The notes: a model not told the origin generated them from the letters alone. Numbered from the stretch's first letter, positions 1 to 8,912 are shown. The stretch: DNA of 64,000 bases from Salirhabdus euzebyi (GCF_014207435.1 NZ_JACHGH010000002.1:186001-250000), one strand, 5' to 3'. A program made the numbers and translations.

Positions 1-459
1 AGCCAAGCACTAAAGGATCAAGAGGTAATTTCGTTTATCACGGATAAAATTGGACAAGAAAAAATTGCGTCCAGTCCATCCCTTGAATCTTTTAAGCAGG
101 AGAAGCAACGACGAGAGTGGTATAGTGAGTATAAAAAATTAGAAGAACGAACAAGATGGGCTATGAAGGTGAGTATTCCAGAAGTACTAATCGACGAGGA
201 TTTAAAACGGAGATTCTCCGTAATAGAATGTAAACGTATTGCATTAAAAAGAGTTGCTGACCATTTTGGGGTCCGTTGTACAAGATGTAATGGAACAGGA
301 GTATATGTTCAATCCACTATTGATGACAAAAGGTGTTGGAAATGTTTCGGGTATAAAAAATTTGTAGACTATGATGATTTGAAAATAAGAAAAAGTATTG
401 AGCGGGCAGTGGAGAAAGATAATCCATTTCAGCCATTATCAGTTGGGGAGAAAGAATAG
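1..459 (+). CDS. C-terminal part of a zinc-ribbon protein, cut by the window edge
   Basis: The reading frame is open to the left edge, so only the last 152 residues are present. A charged, helix-prone stretch is followed by two CxxC knuckles separated by 15 residues (about C93/C96 and C112/C115 of the visible part). The first is CTRCNGTG, like one DnaJ-type zinc-finger repeat. Family and function are not recognised. An internal ATG at 163 is in frame but has no clear ribosome binding site, so the gene most likely begins outside the window. It ends just before a bidirectional hairpin at 460-488. Confidence 0.7.
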   Translation, partial: SQALKDQEVISFITDKIGQEKIASSPSLESFKQEKQRREWYSEYKKLEERTRWAMKVSIPEVLIDEDLKRRFSVIECKRIALKRVADHFGVRCTRCNGTGVYVQSTIDDKRCWKCFGYKKFVDYDDLKIRKSIERAVEKDNPFQPLSVGEKE

Positions 460-488
460 AGAAAACCACATATCAATATGTGGTTTTC
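460..488. terminator. bidirectional intrinsic terminator
   Basis: AGAAAACCACATA pairs with TATGTGGTTTTCT around a 4-nt loop, with A- and T-rich flanks. It lies between two convergent genes. Confidence 0.8.
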
Positions 489-492
489 TTCA

Positions 493-1113
493 TTAATACA
501 ACCTTTTCGTATAACTTTCCTGAAGTAGCTTCTGTACTTCCTGATTAGGAATTTTGGCATGTTCTGATAATATTTTAGCTGGAGAAGGCAGATTTTTTTG
601 ATTAGTCCATGATTCCGGGTCCCAGAGTTTAGATCGTTTAAATGCTTTGGCACAGTGGATAAAGCACTCTTCTACCTCTACACAAATTCCTAGCAGTGGA
701 ATCTTTCCCTGTGCCTCCATTTTTTGCAATAGTTCTTCATCCTTGATAATTTCAGCCCTCCCATTTATTCGAAGTGTTTCTTCTAAACCAGGAATGATGA
801 AAATTAATCCAACACTTGGGTTTGTTAAAATATTCCTCATTGAGTCGATGCGTTTATTCCCAGGTCTTTCAGGAATAACCAAGTGTTTTTCATCTAAAAC
901 ATGAACAAAACCAGGTGCATCTCCTCTAGGTGACGCATCACAGGCACCATTTTCATTTGCTGTTGACATCACTAGAAAAGGGGACTTGGCTAGAAACTCT
1001 ATACAATTCCCATCTAAATATGTGATTACTTTATTTTCTACTAGTTTACTAGGTGTACCTAAAATCTCTCTTAATTCATCTTCGGACTTTATTGTCTCTT
1101 TAATCTTACTCAA
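493..1113 (-). CDS. PPOX-class pyridoxamine 5'-phosphate oxidase-family flavoprotein
   Basis: 206 residues with the split-barrel FMN-binding fold pattern of the larger MSMEG_1061/DR_2398-type PPOX subgroup: an early segment SPFLVMSTANENGACDASPR, then DAPGFVHVLDEKHLVIPERP and NPSVGLIFIIPG. Such proteins are probably cytosolic FMN- or F420-type oxidoreductases; the substrate cannot be told from sequence. The start is TTG at 1113, because GAGGAAAT sits 6 nt upstream. It is the second gene of a leftward two-gene unit, 15 nt after the VOC gene. Confidence 0.85.
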   Translation of the reverse strand: MSKIKETIKSEDELREILGTPSKLVENKVITYLDGNCIEFLAKSPFLVMSTANENGACDASPRGDAPGFVHVLDEKHLVIPERPGNKRIDSMRNILTNPSVGLIFIIPGLEETLRINGRAEIIKDEELLQKMEAQGKIPLLGICVEVEECFIHCAKAFKRSKLWDPESWTNQKNLPSPAKILSEHAKIPNQEVQKLLQESYTKRLY

Positions 1114-1128
1114 ATTTCCTCACGCTCC

Positions 1129-1509
1129 CTAAGTATTTGAATAATTAAACTCAATTAAGTTTCCATCAGGATCACTAACGAATACTTGGTGCCAGCCCGT
1201 AATACTATTCGGTTTGTTTAAAATGGAAACCCCGTAATGATTCATTCTATTAATAAATTTATCTATATTTGAAACCCGGATGGCAAAATGTCCATCCCGT
1301 GAATCCAATTTCGTTGTCCCCCTTAATGTATTTCCTTCATTATGTATGATCAAATGTATTTGTGTATGGCCAACCTCATACCATGCCCCTGGAAAGTCAA
1401 AATCCGGCCGATCTTTACTTTCTTTTAATCCTAAAATTTCTTCATAAAAGTATTTTGATTTTTTTAAGTTCGTCACTAGTAAAGAAACATGATGTATTCC
1501 TTCATACAT
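1129..1509 (-). CDS. VOC (glyoxalase/bleomycin-resistance) family protein
   Basis: 126 residues forming one vicinal-oxygen-chelate domain: begins YEGIHHVSLLVTNLKKSKYF, has the middle strand TQIHLIIH and ends VFVSDPDGNLIEFNY. His near residue 7, His near 52 and the final Glu are the likely metal ligands. Resembles Bacillus YwbC/glyoxalase-type proteins; the substrate is unknown. AAAGGAG precedes the ATG. First gene of the leftward pair with the PPOX protein. Confidence 0.85.
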   Translation of the reverse strand: MYEGIHHVSLLVTNLKKSKYFYEEILGLKESKDRPDFDFPGAWYEVGHTQIHLIIHNEGNTLRGTTKLDSRDGHFAIRVSNIDKFINRMNHYGVSILNKPNSITGWHQVFVSDPDGNLIEFNYSNT

Positions 1510-1610
1510 AGTTTGCCAGCTCCTTTTTTGCTAAATCAATATCCATGATATCACTTAGCTCCTTATGATACACTTAAATAGTACCGTTGATTGCAAAGGT
1601 TGGTGGAATA

Positions 1611-1913
1611 TTGAAACTCGAAATTAGAGAACAAGCATTAACGAATTTACGTGAATTAATTGTAAATGATAAGGTATTAAGAATTGATGCAAAATATACA
1701 GGTGGTTGAAGTGCGAATACGGATTATAAATTGGTCCTGGATGGATCAAATGATACAGATATAGAACTAAATTCAGAAGGTATAAGTATTTGCATGACAC
1801 CTTTCACAAAAGAGACCATAGGGGAGCACTTTATTATTGATTTTAACCAGAACTATGGATTTGTTTTAAAAACACCGAATGAAGTGTTAGCTTTTGGTTT
1901 AAAGGTGAAGTAA
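1611..1913 (+). CDS. HesB/IscA-like (iron-sulfur biosynthesis family) protein with in-frame UGA: candidate selenoprotein
   Basis: Reading through a single TGA at 1707-1709 gives a 100-residue protein, the normal length of the small Bacillus HesB-like proteins. The TGA is codon 33 and falls in ...KYTGG-U-SANTDY..., exactly where this family has its conserved Cys (GGCS). The part after the TGA matches the family well (DPF/TPFT..., GEHFIIDF, YGFVLKTPNE). The start is TTG at 1611 with GGTGG 4 nt upstream. HesB-like selenoproteins are an established bacterial selenoprotein family, and selD of this organism also has an in-frame UGA. A hairpin at 1731-1749 fits a bacterial SECIS. Alternative: a TGC-to-TGA pseudogene, but no other damage is visible. 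Confidence 0.8.
1728..1749 (+). promoter_or_regulatory. putative bacterial SECIS element in the HesB-like gene
   Basis: TTGGTCC (1731-1737) pairs with GGATCAA (1743-1749), seven pairs including one G-U, around the loop TGGAT. The loop begins 28 nt after the UGA and has G as its second base, which fits the general bacterial SECIS pattern. The first 12 bases (AAATTGGTCCTG) recur after the selD UGA in a different reading frame. Confidence 0.6.
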
Positions 1914-1940
1914 ATAATTAATCAGTTTCATATGGAAGGC

Positions 1941-1975
1941 GATAGGATGAGGTTATTAAATACTCATCCTATTTT
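1941..1975 (+). terminator. intrinsic terminator after the HesB-like gene
   Basis: ATAGGATGAG pairs with CTCATCCTAT and is followed by a T-run. Confidence 0.85.
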
Positions 1976-2089
1976 TATGGTCTTTGTGTTAATATATGAC
2001 TCATATAGTTGTTTAACGAAAAGGAAACATATTATTTTTTAATTTATTACAAATTTAATAACGACACATTGTGTTATATCGGAGGAAGT

Positions 2090-2995
2090 ATGAATCAAAA
2101 ATTTGTCGCATTTCTATTAACAATATCCATCATTGCTATATCTTTTGCAGCAATTTTTGTGAAGTGGTCAGATGCACCTGCTACGATTATAAGTATGTAT
2201 CGCATGTATTTAGCTTGTATTTTATTATTACCGATAATATGGATAAAAAGAAAAGAATTTAGTAAACTATCAAAAAATGAATGGTTCTTTTTATGTTTAT
2301 CAGGTGTGTTTTTAGCGTTGCATTTTGCCTTATGGTTTGGATCTTTGAAACTCACAACAGTAGCTAGTTCAACCATTATCCTTTCGTTACAGCCTATCAT
2401 TGCACTGTTAGGTGGATACTTCTTTTACAAAGAGAGAACGACTGTTTTTACTTTATTAACGATAGGCATTTCAATCGTAGGTGTTGTGCTGATAGGATGG
2501 GGAGATTTCGGACTAGGGAATAAATACGTCATAGTCGGTGACATTTTATCGTTCTTAAGTGTGATAGCTGTTGTTGGCTATTTGTTAATTGGACAAAACA
2601 AAGTAAGGAAAATTTCTCATTGGATTTATAGTTTTTGCGTATTTTTGTTTGCGGCTATTGTATTACATATATACAATTTAATTATTGGTGTACCTATAAT
2701 GGGATATGAAGCTCAGGAGTGGGGAATCTTTTGGTTGTTAGCAATTTTTCCAACAGTAGCCCATGTTATTTTTAATATGTTACTTAAGTATGTAAACACG
2801 ACCGCTATATCGATGAGCATCTTAGGTGAACCTGTAGGAGCAACGATCTTAGCAGCGTTTTTATTGGGAGAACAAGTTGTTGGATTGCAGCTCATAGGAG
2901 GATTTTTTGTTTTAGTGGGTGTATTCTTATTTATCATGCAACAAAATAGAATCTATCAGTTGAAAAAGAAAGAGATTCTGAACGAACAAGGATAA
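2090..2995 (+). CDS. EamA-family (drug/metabolite transporter superfamily) membrane transporter
   Basis: 301 residues with about ten hydrophobic segments arranged as two EamA halves (roughly residues 5-135 and 150-290). Typical features: FVKWSDAPATIISMYRM in the first half, SSTIILSLQPIIALLGGYFF closing it, and SMSILGEPVGATILAAFLLGE in the second half. These carry small metabolites out of or into the cell; the substrate is not predictable. An upstream in-frame start at 2009 is rejected because GGAGGAAG lies directly before the ATG at 2090. Confidence 0.9.
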   Translation: MNQKFVAFLLTISIIAISFAAIFVKWSDAPATIISMYRMYLACILLLPIIWIKRKEFSKLSKNEWFFLCLSGVFLALHFALWFGSLKLTTVASSTIILSLQPIIALLGGYFFYKERTTVFTLLTIGISIVGVVLIGWGDFGLGNKYVIVGDILSFLSVIAVVGYLLIGQNKVRKISHWIYSFCVFLFAAIVLHIYNLIIGVPIMGYEAQEWGIFWLLAIFPTVAHVIFNMLLKYVNTTAISMSILGEPVGATILAAFLLGEQVVGLQLIGGFFVLVGVFLFIMQQNRIYQLKKKEILNEQG

Positions 2996-3104
2996 AAATG
3001 AATCTTGCTCTAACTACCTAGTACAAAAATCACTAGAAGGGATACTAAAAAATATAATTGACAATTATAGAAAAGGAGAGTAGATTATCCTTATTAAAAT
3101 AATT

Positions 3105-3326
3105 TATCATTTTTAATCAGTGCCTTTTATTCGCTTAATCAAATTTCTGAGCGGGGGAACCAATATAGATGGAATTACATCCATCGTGGGGTGAATCTTA
3201 CCTAGTAAGAGGGGATACTCTCAATTCCTAATCCGACAGCTAACCTCGTAAGCGTTCAATTACATGTGGAGAGAAAGGTCAAAAGTTGAACTTTAGACCA
3301 CTCTATTTGTTGTGGTTTTTTTTAAT
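3105..3326 (+). promoter_or_regulatory. ydaO/yuaA-type c-di-AMP riboswitch with terminator
   Basis: Contains the conserved blocks of this class in order: GCGGGGGAACC near 3151, TGGGGTGAATC near 3187, then CTAATCCGACAGCTAACCTCGTAAGCG ending near 3255 (quoted loosely as conserved core). After it comes a hairpin (GGTC...GACC with AAAGTT/AACTTT inside, 3277-3299) and a run of nine T, giving the expected OFF switch. High c-di-AMP should terminate transcription of the K+ channel gene that follows. Confidence 0.93.
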
Positions 3327-3377
3327 GCAAAAAATCTAGTATTAATAGACTTCATACGAAAAAAGGGGACGTTTTAC

Positions 3378-4730
3378 TTGTCCAATATTCTAAATAATTT
3401 AAAAAATTTAAAGCCTGCACAAATTATTGTCTTGTTTTATGCCATTGCTGTAATTGTCTCCGTTTGTTTGTTAAGTCTACCTATTGCTTTAAAGCCTGGA
3501 GTAGACTGGGAGTTTTTAGATGTACTGTTTACAGCAGTAAGTGCTATTAGTGTTACTGGACTTTCGGTTGTTTCTACAATAGAAACTTTTAGCACACCTG
3601 GGATATTTATTTTGATGTTTATTTTGCAGTTTGGTGGAATTGGAATTATGACGTTAGGCACCTTTTTATGGCTACTTATCGGAAAAAAGATTGGCCTAAA
3701 AGGGAGACAATTAATAAGGACCGATCAAAATCAATCCCATTTATCGGGATTAGTCAAACTGATGAAGCAAATTTTAGTTATCATCTTAATTATTGAGTTA
3801 ATTGGTACGATTATTTTAGGAACTTACTTTCTTACGTATTTTCCTACATGGCAAGAAGCATATTTGCAAGGATTGTTTGCTTCTGTAAGTGCAACTACCA
3901 ATGCAGGCTTTGATATAACGGGAAACTCATTAATCCCGTTTGCCAATGACTATTTTGTTCAATTTATTAACATTATGTTATTAACATTAGGGGCTATTGG
4001 ATTTCCGGTGCTTATTGAGTTAAAAGATTTTTTGAAAAATAGAAAGTCACCCTATGGTTTCCATTTTTCCTTATATACAAAATTAACTACAATCACTTTT
4101 TTCTCGTTAATGGCTTTTGGCACCATCATTATATTATTATTTGAGTTCAATCACTTTTTTGCAAACAAAAGCTGGCATGAATCCTTTTTCTACTCCTTGT
4201 TTCAATCATCGACAACTAGAAATGGTGGGTTAGCTACAATGGATGTTAGTGAATTTTCGAATGCTACCTTATTTGCTTTGTGCTTTTTAATGTTTATTGG
4301 GGCTTCCCCGAGTTCTGTTGGAGGCGGTATTAGAACAACAACGTTTGCTGTTGTTGTGTTGGTTATCCTTTCGTTTGCTAAAGGACAGAAAAGTGTTAAA
4401 GTATTTAAACGTGAGTTACATGAAGATGACATAAGAAAGTCTTTTGTAGTAAGTTTTTTAGCCTTATTTATTTGTTTTATCGCAACAGTTATCCTATCCA
4501 AAACGGAGCCTTTTTCTGTTATGGAAATTTTATTTGAAGTAAGTTCTGCATTTGGTACAACAGGATTATCTATGGGTATAACACCAGAGCTTAGTTCGGC
4601 AGGAAAAGTTGTCATTATTGCACTAATGTTTATAGGGAGAATCGGTATTTTAACATTTATTTTCTTGTTTAATCAAGAAAAACAGGAAGCAAGTTATCAT
4701 TATCCAAAAGAACCTTTAATTGTTGGTTAA
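3378..4730 (+). CDS. ktrB: KtrB/KtrD-type potassium uptake membrane subunit
   Basis: 450 residues, the normal length for TrkH/KtrB translocating subunits. Four pore loops are visible, with selectivity-filter-like motifs SVTGLS, TTNAGFD, TTRNGGL and TTGLS. The start TTG at 3378 is preferred: AAAAAAGGGGAC lies just before it, and starting at the upstream GTG (3312) would place the N-terminus inside the terminator. No KtrA/KtrC RCK gating subunit is next to it, so like Bacillus KtrD it must pair with a subunit encoded elsewhere. Control by a c-di-AMP riboswitch fits the known role of c-di-AMP in potassium homeostasis. Confidence 0.93.
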   Translation: MSNILNNLKNLKPAQIIVLFYAIAVIVSVCLLSLPIALKPGVDWEFLDVLFTAVSAISVTGLSVVSTIETFSTPGIFILMFILQFGGIGIMTLGTFLWLLIGKKIGLKGRQLIRTDQNQSHLSGLVKLMKQILVIILIIELIGTIILGTYFLTYFPTWQEAYLQGLFASVSATTNAGFDITGNSLIPFANDYFVQFINIMLLTLGAIGFPVLIELKDFLKNRKSPYGFHFSLYTKLTTITFFSLMAFGTIIILLFEFNHFFANKSWHESFFYSLFQSSTTRNGGLATMDVSEFSNATLFALCFLMFIGASPSSVGGGIRTTTFAVVVLVILSFAKGQKSVKVFKRELHEDDIRKSFVVSFLALFICFIATVILSKTEPFSVMEILFEVSSAFGTTGLSMGITPELSSAGKVVIIALMFIGRIGILTFIFLFNQEKQEASYHYPKEPLIVG

Positions 4731-4754
4731 AGATAAAAATTATAGTACTTTATC

Positions 4755-4795
4755 AATAGAAAGGGATGGATACAACAATATCCCTTTCTATTTGT
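4755..4795. terminator. bidirectional terminator between convergent genes
   Basis: AATAGAAAGGGAT and ATCCCTTTCTATT form a long stem with T-rich ends on both strands. It overlaps the stop region of the leftward gene. Confidence 0.8.
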
Positions 4796-6017
4796 TTTCG
4801 TAAACAGTTAATTCCTTTACGTTTTTCAATAACATTTCTAGATTGGTACCATCTATATCACCTATCCATACATCTTTATGGGCATCAATGATGGAGTTAC
4901 CCCTAAACCAAATAAGTTTATTAATAGCATTAATGTAGGTTGGTTCGTAGTCACCTTTTCCTTTCGGTGGTTTGGTCAGTAGGAATTGTTCATTTGTTTT
5001 TCTGTTTATTTTATATAAGGATGGAAGAGGATGTTTCCTAAAATCATTCGACCATTCTGCTTCCTTCACTCTTGATGTAACAAGCAAATTATGATCAATC
5101 CATGTAAAGTCTAATTCGGCATATTTGTCGGGAGTTAAAGGCTGAGTAGTCGGAACTTCCTTAATCTTCAAGTCTTTATCCTTAAATCCAAACACAATTC
5201 TTCCACCGCCAGCAATATAGGCAATGGTGTCCTCAGTTGGTGCCCACTTTGGTTTTCCGACTCCCAAAATAACTTCATCTAGAACAGAAAATTCTTTTCC
5301 TTTACTTGATATTATACAGAGCATGTTGCTGTCCATTGACCAAGATGCAGTTGGTGACACCACAAAGGAAATCCATTTATCACTAGGGGAAAATTGAAAT
5401 TGAGAGGCCTGTATCGCTAGGATACGCTCTTTATCTGTACCAACCTCTTTCGGAATGGTAAAGAAATGTTCCGTTTCTGTATCCGTTTCATGTGGATTCC
5501 AGTTTTTCTTGAAAAGAATAAGATTTGTCCATCCATTTGGCTGCCGATTTGCTTGTGAGGCTAGTAAAAATCCGTTTCCGTTTGGTAACCAGGTAAAGTC
5601 ATTAACACCTATTGAAACATTTTGAAAAATGTTTAAGTCTGATACATTTAGTACTTCTTCGTTTAAAAAGGCAATGATATTTTGATTGGGTGCCCATTTT
5701 GCAGTATGCCCATTTATCGGTATTTTCTTTTTCTCTTTCCTATTTACATGATAAGCCCAAATTTCATGTATTATTTCTTTGTCTTTTTCTAATCTTGTTT
5801 GGTACATAATCCATTTTCCATCTGGTGACCATTTGGGAGAGGAAATGGCATGATCATCATCCACGATTTTTTGCTCTTTATTTTCACTGTAAATCCATAA
5901 ATTACCTTCACGGATAAAAGCTATCTGAATACTTTCATCCGTTTGCATACCTAAAGAAGGAATAGTTGTAGAAAATGTCATAAGTAAGAGTGAAAATGGT
6001 AAGAGTACACGAAACAA
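4788..6017 (-). CDS. exported TolB-like beta-propeller (PD40 repeat) protein
   Basis: About 409 residues. A hydrophobic N-terminus (FRVLLPFSLLLMTFSTTIPSLG) looks like a signal peptide. The rest has repeated blades of the PD40/TolB type: SSPKWSPDGKWIMYQT, HTAKWAPNQNIIAFL, DFTWLPNGNGFLLA, QFSPSDKWISFVV, KPKWAPTEDTIAYI. The TTG at 6017 is chosen over GTG at 6026 because AGGTG is 6-7 nt upstream of it. Likely an extracytoplasmic protein that binds a ligand or partner; no catalytic motif is seen and the role is unknown. Confidence 0.8.
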   Translation of the reverse strand: MFRVLLPFSLLLMTFSTTIPSLGMQTDESIQIAFIREGNLWIYSENKEQKIVDDDHAISSPKWSPDGKWIMYQTRLEKDKEIIHEIWAYHVNRKEKKKIPINGHTAKWAPNQNIIAFLNEEVLNVSDLNIFQNVSIGVNDFTWLPNGNGFLLASQANRQPNGWTNLILFKKNWNPHETDTETEHFFTIPKEVGTDKERILAIQASQFQFSPSDKWISFVVSPTASWSMDSNMLCIISSKGKEFSVLDEVILGVGKPKWAPTEDTIAYIAGGGRIVFGFKDKDLKIKEVPTTQPLTPDKYAELDFTWIDHNLLVTSRVKEAEWSNDFRKHPLPSLYKINRKTNEQFLLTKPPKGKGDYEPTYINAINKLIWFRGNSIIDAHKDVWIGDIDGTNLEMLLKNVKELTVYENK

Positions 6018-6133
6018 TATTATCACCTATTCATTTTTTCTTAGCTTTTAGAAATGGAGTTAAAAATATGTATAGCAAAAAATAGAGCTTGACCGTATGA
6101 TTAGCTTAATGAAACATAGAAAGGGTCTTAAAG

Positions 6134-6559
6134 ATGGAAATTGCAGTTCAATACGCGACAAAAGTAGACTTAGTAGACTTAGTTGAAGTGGATAAAGAAA
6201 CGATTGGAAATGACAGTAGAAAAGCTTATATCGAGGATGCCATAAAGGAAAAAAGATGCCTAGTAGCCAAGAGGCATAACGTTAGTGTCGGCTATTTAAT
6301 TTTTCATATGCATTTTTTTGATTACCCGTTTATATCACTAGTTATGGTAAGAAGGACAGAGAGAAAGAAAGGATATGCAAAAGCCCTTATGGAGTATGTG
6401 GAACAATTATTCTCTGTAGAAAAAATTTTTTCTTCCACGAACCAATCAAATAGAAAGATGCAAGACGTTTTTCAAAGGGTCGGTTATGAAAGAAGCGGAG
6501 TGATCGATAATTTAGATGAAGCAGATCCAGAATTAATTTATGTGAAATTTTTAAATTAA
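6134..6559 (+). CDS. GNAT-family N-acetyltransferase
   Basis: 141 residues, one GNAT domain. The acetyl-CoA-binding motif is RRTERKKGYAKALMEYVEQL (about residues 75-95), followed by a strand and the C-terminal YERSGVIDNLDEADPELIYVKF. The substrate is unknown. It is the first of three small rightward genes and is followed 12 nt later by a VOC gene. Confidence 0.88.
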   Translation: MEIAVQYATKVDLVDLVEVDKETIGNDSRKAYIEDAIKEKRCLVAKRHNVSVGYLIFHMHFFDYPFISLVMVRRTERKKGYAKALMEYVEQLFSVEKIFSSTNQSNRKMQDVFQRVGYERSGVIDNLDEADPELIYVKFLN

Positions 6560-6571
6560 GGAGGTTGTGAT

Positions 6572-6967
6572 ATGAATAGAATAATTCCACACATTTTTAT
6601 AGAAAATTGTAAAGAAGCTATTTCTTTTTACCATGATATTTTCGGTGGGGAAATCAGAAATATACAATTGTCAGATGGTATTGAAATGTTCAAAGGGCAA
6701 GAGGGAAAGTACATTCATGCCGAGTTACATATTAATGAGCGAAGTGTTCTGTATTTTGCAGATGTATTTGGAGAAACAGTAAAAGGATCAAACATATGGT
6801 TATCGTTGGATATCGAATCAGAAAAGGAATTGAATAATACTTATCAGGCTTTATTAAAAGAGGGAATGGTAAAACAAAAATTAAAGGAAACATTTTGGGG
6901 AGCTATTTATGCAGTAATAACAGACAAATATGGTCTTACATGGGAGTTAAACTGTACGAAACAGTAA
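6572..6967 (+). CDS. PhnB-like VOC family protein
   Basis: 131 residues of the PhnB/3-demethylubiquinone methyltransferase-like branch of the VOC superfamily: IPHIFIENCKEAISFYHDIF at the start, IHAELHINERSVLYFADVF in the middle, and YGLTWELN at the end. AAGGAGG lies 8 nt before the ATG. Function is not known for most of this branch. Probably co-transcribed with the upstream acetyltransferase. Confidence 0.85.
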   Translation: MNRIIPHIFIENCKEAISFYHDIFGGEIRNIQLSDGIEMFKGQEGKYIHAELHINERSVLYFADVFGETVKGSNIWLSLDIESEKELNNTYQALLKEGMVKQKLKETFWGAIYAVITDKYGLTWELNCTKQ

Positions 6968-7047
6968 TGGAGGAGGTAAATCGTTTAATCCTTGATTGTT
7001 GTATACCAATGGAAAACCAATAGAATATGCACGGATAGGGAGATCTT

Positions 7048-7590
7048 ATGAATATTAATCAAAAAGAGTTTGATGTTAATCGTTTACGTTATGTGATTCG
7101 ATCTGCGAAAGTTGAAGATGGGAAAAGTTTAGCTAAAGTAAGGTTACAAATTGATGGAGAAACAGAAAATATGGATAGAAAGCCAGGAGAGGCTTACATA
7201 GATGAATTGGGTTTTAGACAGTTAATACAGGAGGATACTATTAGTAAATCAAATTTATTTTTAGTTGCAGAAGTGAATGGGAAGATTGCAGGTTTTTCTA
7301 GATGCGAGGGGAACAGTTTAAAGAGAACAGCTCATAAAGTAGAGTTTGGAATTGCTGTATTAAAAGAATTTTGGGGCCATGGTATTGGAAAAAACCTATT
7401 ACAGCAGTCGATTGACTGGGCTGACAATAATGGAATTAAAAAAATATCATTAAGTGTTTTAGAAACAAATGAAAAAGCAATTATTCTCTATAAGAAGTAT
7501 GGTTTTGAAGTAGAAGGAAGATTGAAAAATGATAAATTCCTCTCTGATGGGAAGTTTTACGACACATTAGTGATGGGCAGGTTGGTTTAA
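7048..7590 (+). CDS. GNAT-family N-acetyltransferase
   Basis: 180 residues. The core GNAT motif is VEFGIAVLKEFWGHGIGKNL (about residues 108-127), with a downstream NEKAIILYKKYGFEVEGRLK typical of RimI/YhhY-like enzymes. GGGAGATC precedes the ATG. The substrate is unknown. Confidence 0.88.
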   Translation: MNINQKEFDVNRLRYVIRSAKVEDGKSLAKVRLQIDGETENMDRKPGEAYIDELGFRQLIQEDTISKSNLFLVAEVNGKIAGFSRCEGNSLKRTAHKVEFGIAVLKEFWGHGIGKNLLQQSIDWADNNGIKKISLSVLETNEKAIILYKKYGFEVEGRLKNDKFLSDGKFYDTLVMGRLV

Positions 7591-7666
7591 TGGGTAAGTA
7601 AAATTCTTGCTGTATGTTTTTACGAAACGTTATATGGGTCTATTCCTAGGTCCGTTGTAAAAAGAA

Positions 7667-7710
7667 AGAGGCTATGACCAAGTATATTGGTCATAGCCTC
7701 TCTTCTTTTT
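7667..7710. terminator. strong bidirectional terminator
   Basis: A 14-bp perfect stem, AGAGGCTATGACCA with TGGTCATAGCCTCT, followed by T-runs on both strands. Lies between convergent genes. Confidence 0.92.
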
Positions 7711-8343
7711 TTATGATGCATATTCCTGTTGAACAGGATTTGACTTTTCTTTTTTTGCTAGTTTTACTAAAGCATATGCAATAGGGGTATCAATGATAGC
7801 AATTAATAACTTAAAGGCATATTGTGTGCCAATCATACCGAGTAGAACGGATGTTGGAACAGTTCCCCAGAAAGCAATCGTAATAAATAAAGTTGTATCA
7901 ACTAATTGACTAGACATCGTAGAAACATTGTTACGTAACCACAATTTTTTCTCGCCATGTTTCGCCTTTAAGCGGTGGAACAGAGATACGTCTAAGTTTT
8001 GACTCACCGCATAGGAAATCAAACTAGCTAAAATAACACGGAAGCTTCCACCTAAAATTGTTTCGAATTCAGACTGTGCACCGAAAATTGGAGCAGATGG
8101 TAGCTGGATAGCTAAAAAGATAAATACTAAAACAATTAATTGTGTGAAAAATCCTGCTTGAACCGTTTTGCGAGCTACATCTTTTCCGTAAACTTCCCCA
8201 ATTACGTCCGTAATTAAATAAGTTACAACGTAAACAATTACAGCTGCTGGTAAAACAAATTCTCCAATACTAAAAAGTTTTACACCTAATATATTGGAAA
8301 CAACTAACAAACCAACAAATAAAGCATTTAAATATATAAACAC
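7711..8343 (-). CDS. yhhQ: queuosine precursor transporter (VUT/YhhQ family)
   Basis: 210 residues, about six membrane segments, with the family signatures SNILGVKLF near residue 17, YLITDVIGEVYGKDVARKTV near residue 42, SQNLDVSLFHRLK and SQLVDTTLFITIAFWGTVP. It takes up preQ0/preQ1-type queuosine precursors. The start is GTG at 8343 with AAGGAGAGG upstream. It lies 45 nt downstream of queF and is expected to be controlled by the same preQ1 riboswitch. Confidence 0.92.
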   Translation of the reverse strand: MFIYLNALFVGLLVVSNILGVKLFSIGEFVLPAAVIVYVVTYLITDVIGEVYGKDVARKTVQAGFFTQLIVLVFIFLAIQLPSAPIFGAQSEFETILGGSFRVILASLISYAVSQNLDVSLFHRLKAKHGEKKLWLRNNVSTMSSQLVDTTLFITIAFWGTVPTSVLLGMIGTQYAFKLLIAIIDTPIAYALVKLAKKEKSNPVQQEYAS

Positions 8344-8388
8344 GCTAACCTCTCCTTTTTTGATTGGGAGGTAGTCAGCTTTCCCTCT

Positions 8389-8886
8389 TTAACGATTATC
8401 AACTTTCTCAGGATACATATCGTGATTGAGCAAACGGTGTTCTGCCATTTTTTCATATTTCGTACCAGGTTTTCCGTAGTTGCAGTAAGGATCGATAGAA
8501 ATACCACCTCTTGGCGTAAATTTACCCCAAACTTCAATGTAGCGTGGATTCATTAACTCTATTAGATCATTCATAATAATATTCATGCTATCTTCATGGA
8601 AATCACCATGGTTACGGAAACTGAACAAATATAGTTTTAAAGATTTACTTTCTACCATTTTCACATCCGGAATGTAACTAATATAGACGGTTCCAAAGTC
8701 GGGCTGTCGCGTCTTTGGACATAGTGTTGTAAATTCAGGACAGTTAAATTTTACGAAATAGTCACGGTTAGGATGCTGATTATCAAACGTTTCTAGTACT
8801 TCAGGAGCGTAATCAAAGGAATAGGATGTTTCTTGATTTCCTAGTAATGTTACATCTTGTAAGTCTCCATCTTTTCTTCCTGGCAT
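8389..8886 (-). CDS. queF: NADPH-dependent 7-cyano-7-deazaguanine (preQ0) reductase
   Basis: 165 residues, full length for the short (unimodular) QueF. Reduces preQ0 to preQ1 in queuosine biosynthesis. The catalytic Cys is in [14 protein letters not shown] (about residue 56), the NADPH-binding/QueF motif is [20 protein letters not shown], and the C-terminal RGGISIDPY is present. GGAGGAAAAC precedes the ATG. First gene after a preQ1 riboswitch. Confidence 0.97.
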   Translation of the reverse strand: MPGRKDGDLQDVTLLGNQETSYSFDYAPEVLETFDNQHPNRDYFVKFNCPEFTTLCPKTRQPDFGTVYISYIPDVKMVESKSLKLYLFSFRNHGDFHEDSMNIIMNDLIELMNPRYIEVWGKFTPRGGISIDPYCNYGKPGTKYEKMAEHRLLNHDMYPEKVDNR

Positions 8887-8912
8887 TATGTTTTCCTCCT
8901 TCCAACAGTGTC

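Noticed and set aside
4202-4615. 137-codon minus-strand frame inside ktrB
   Set aside because: Antisense shadow of conserved pore-forming sequence.
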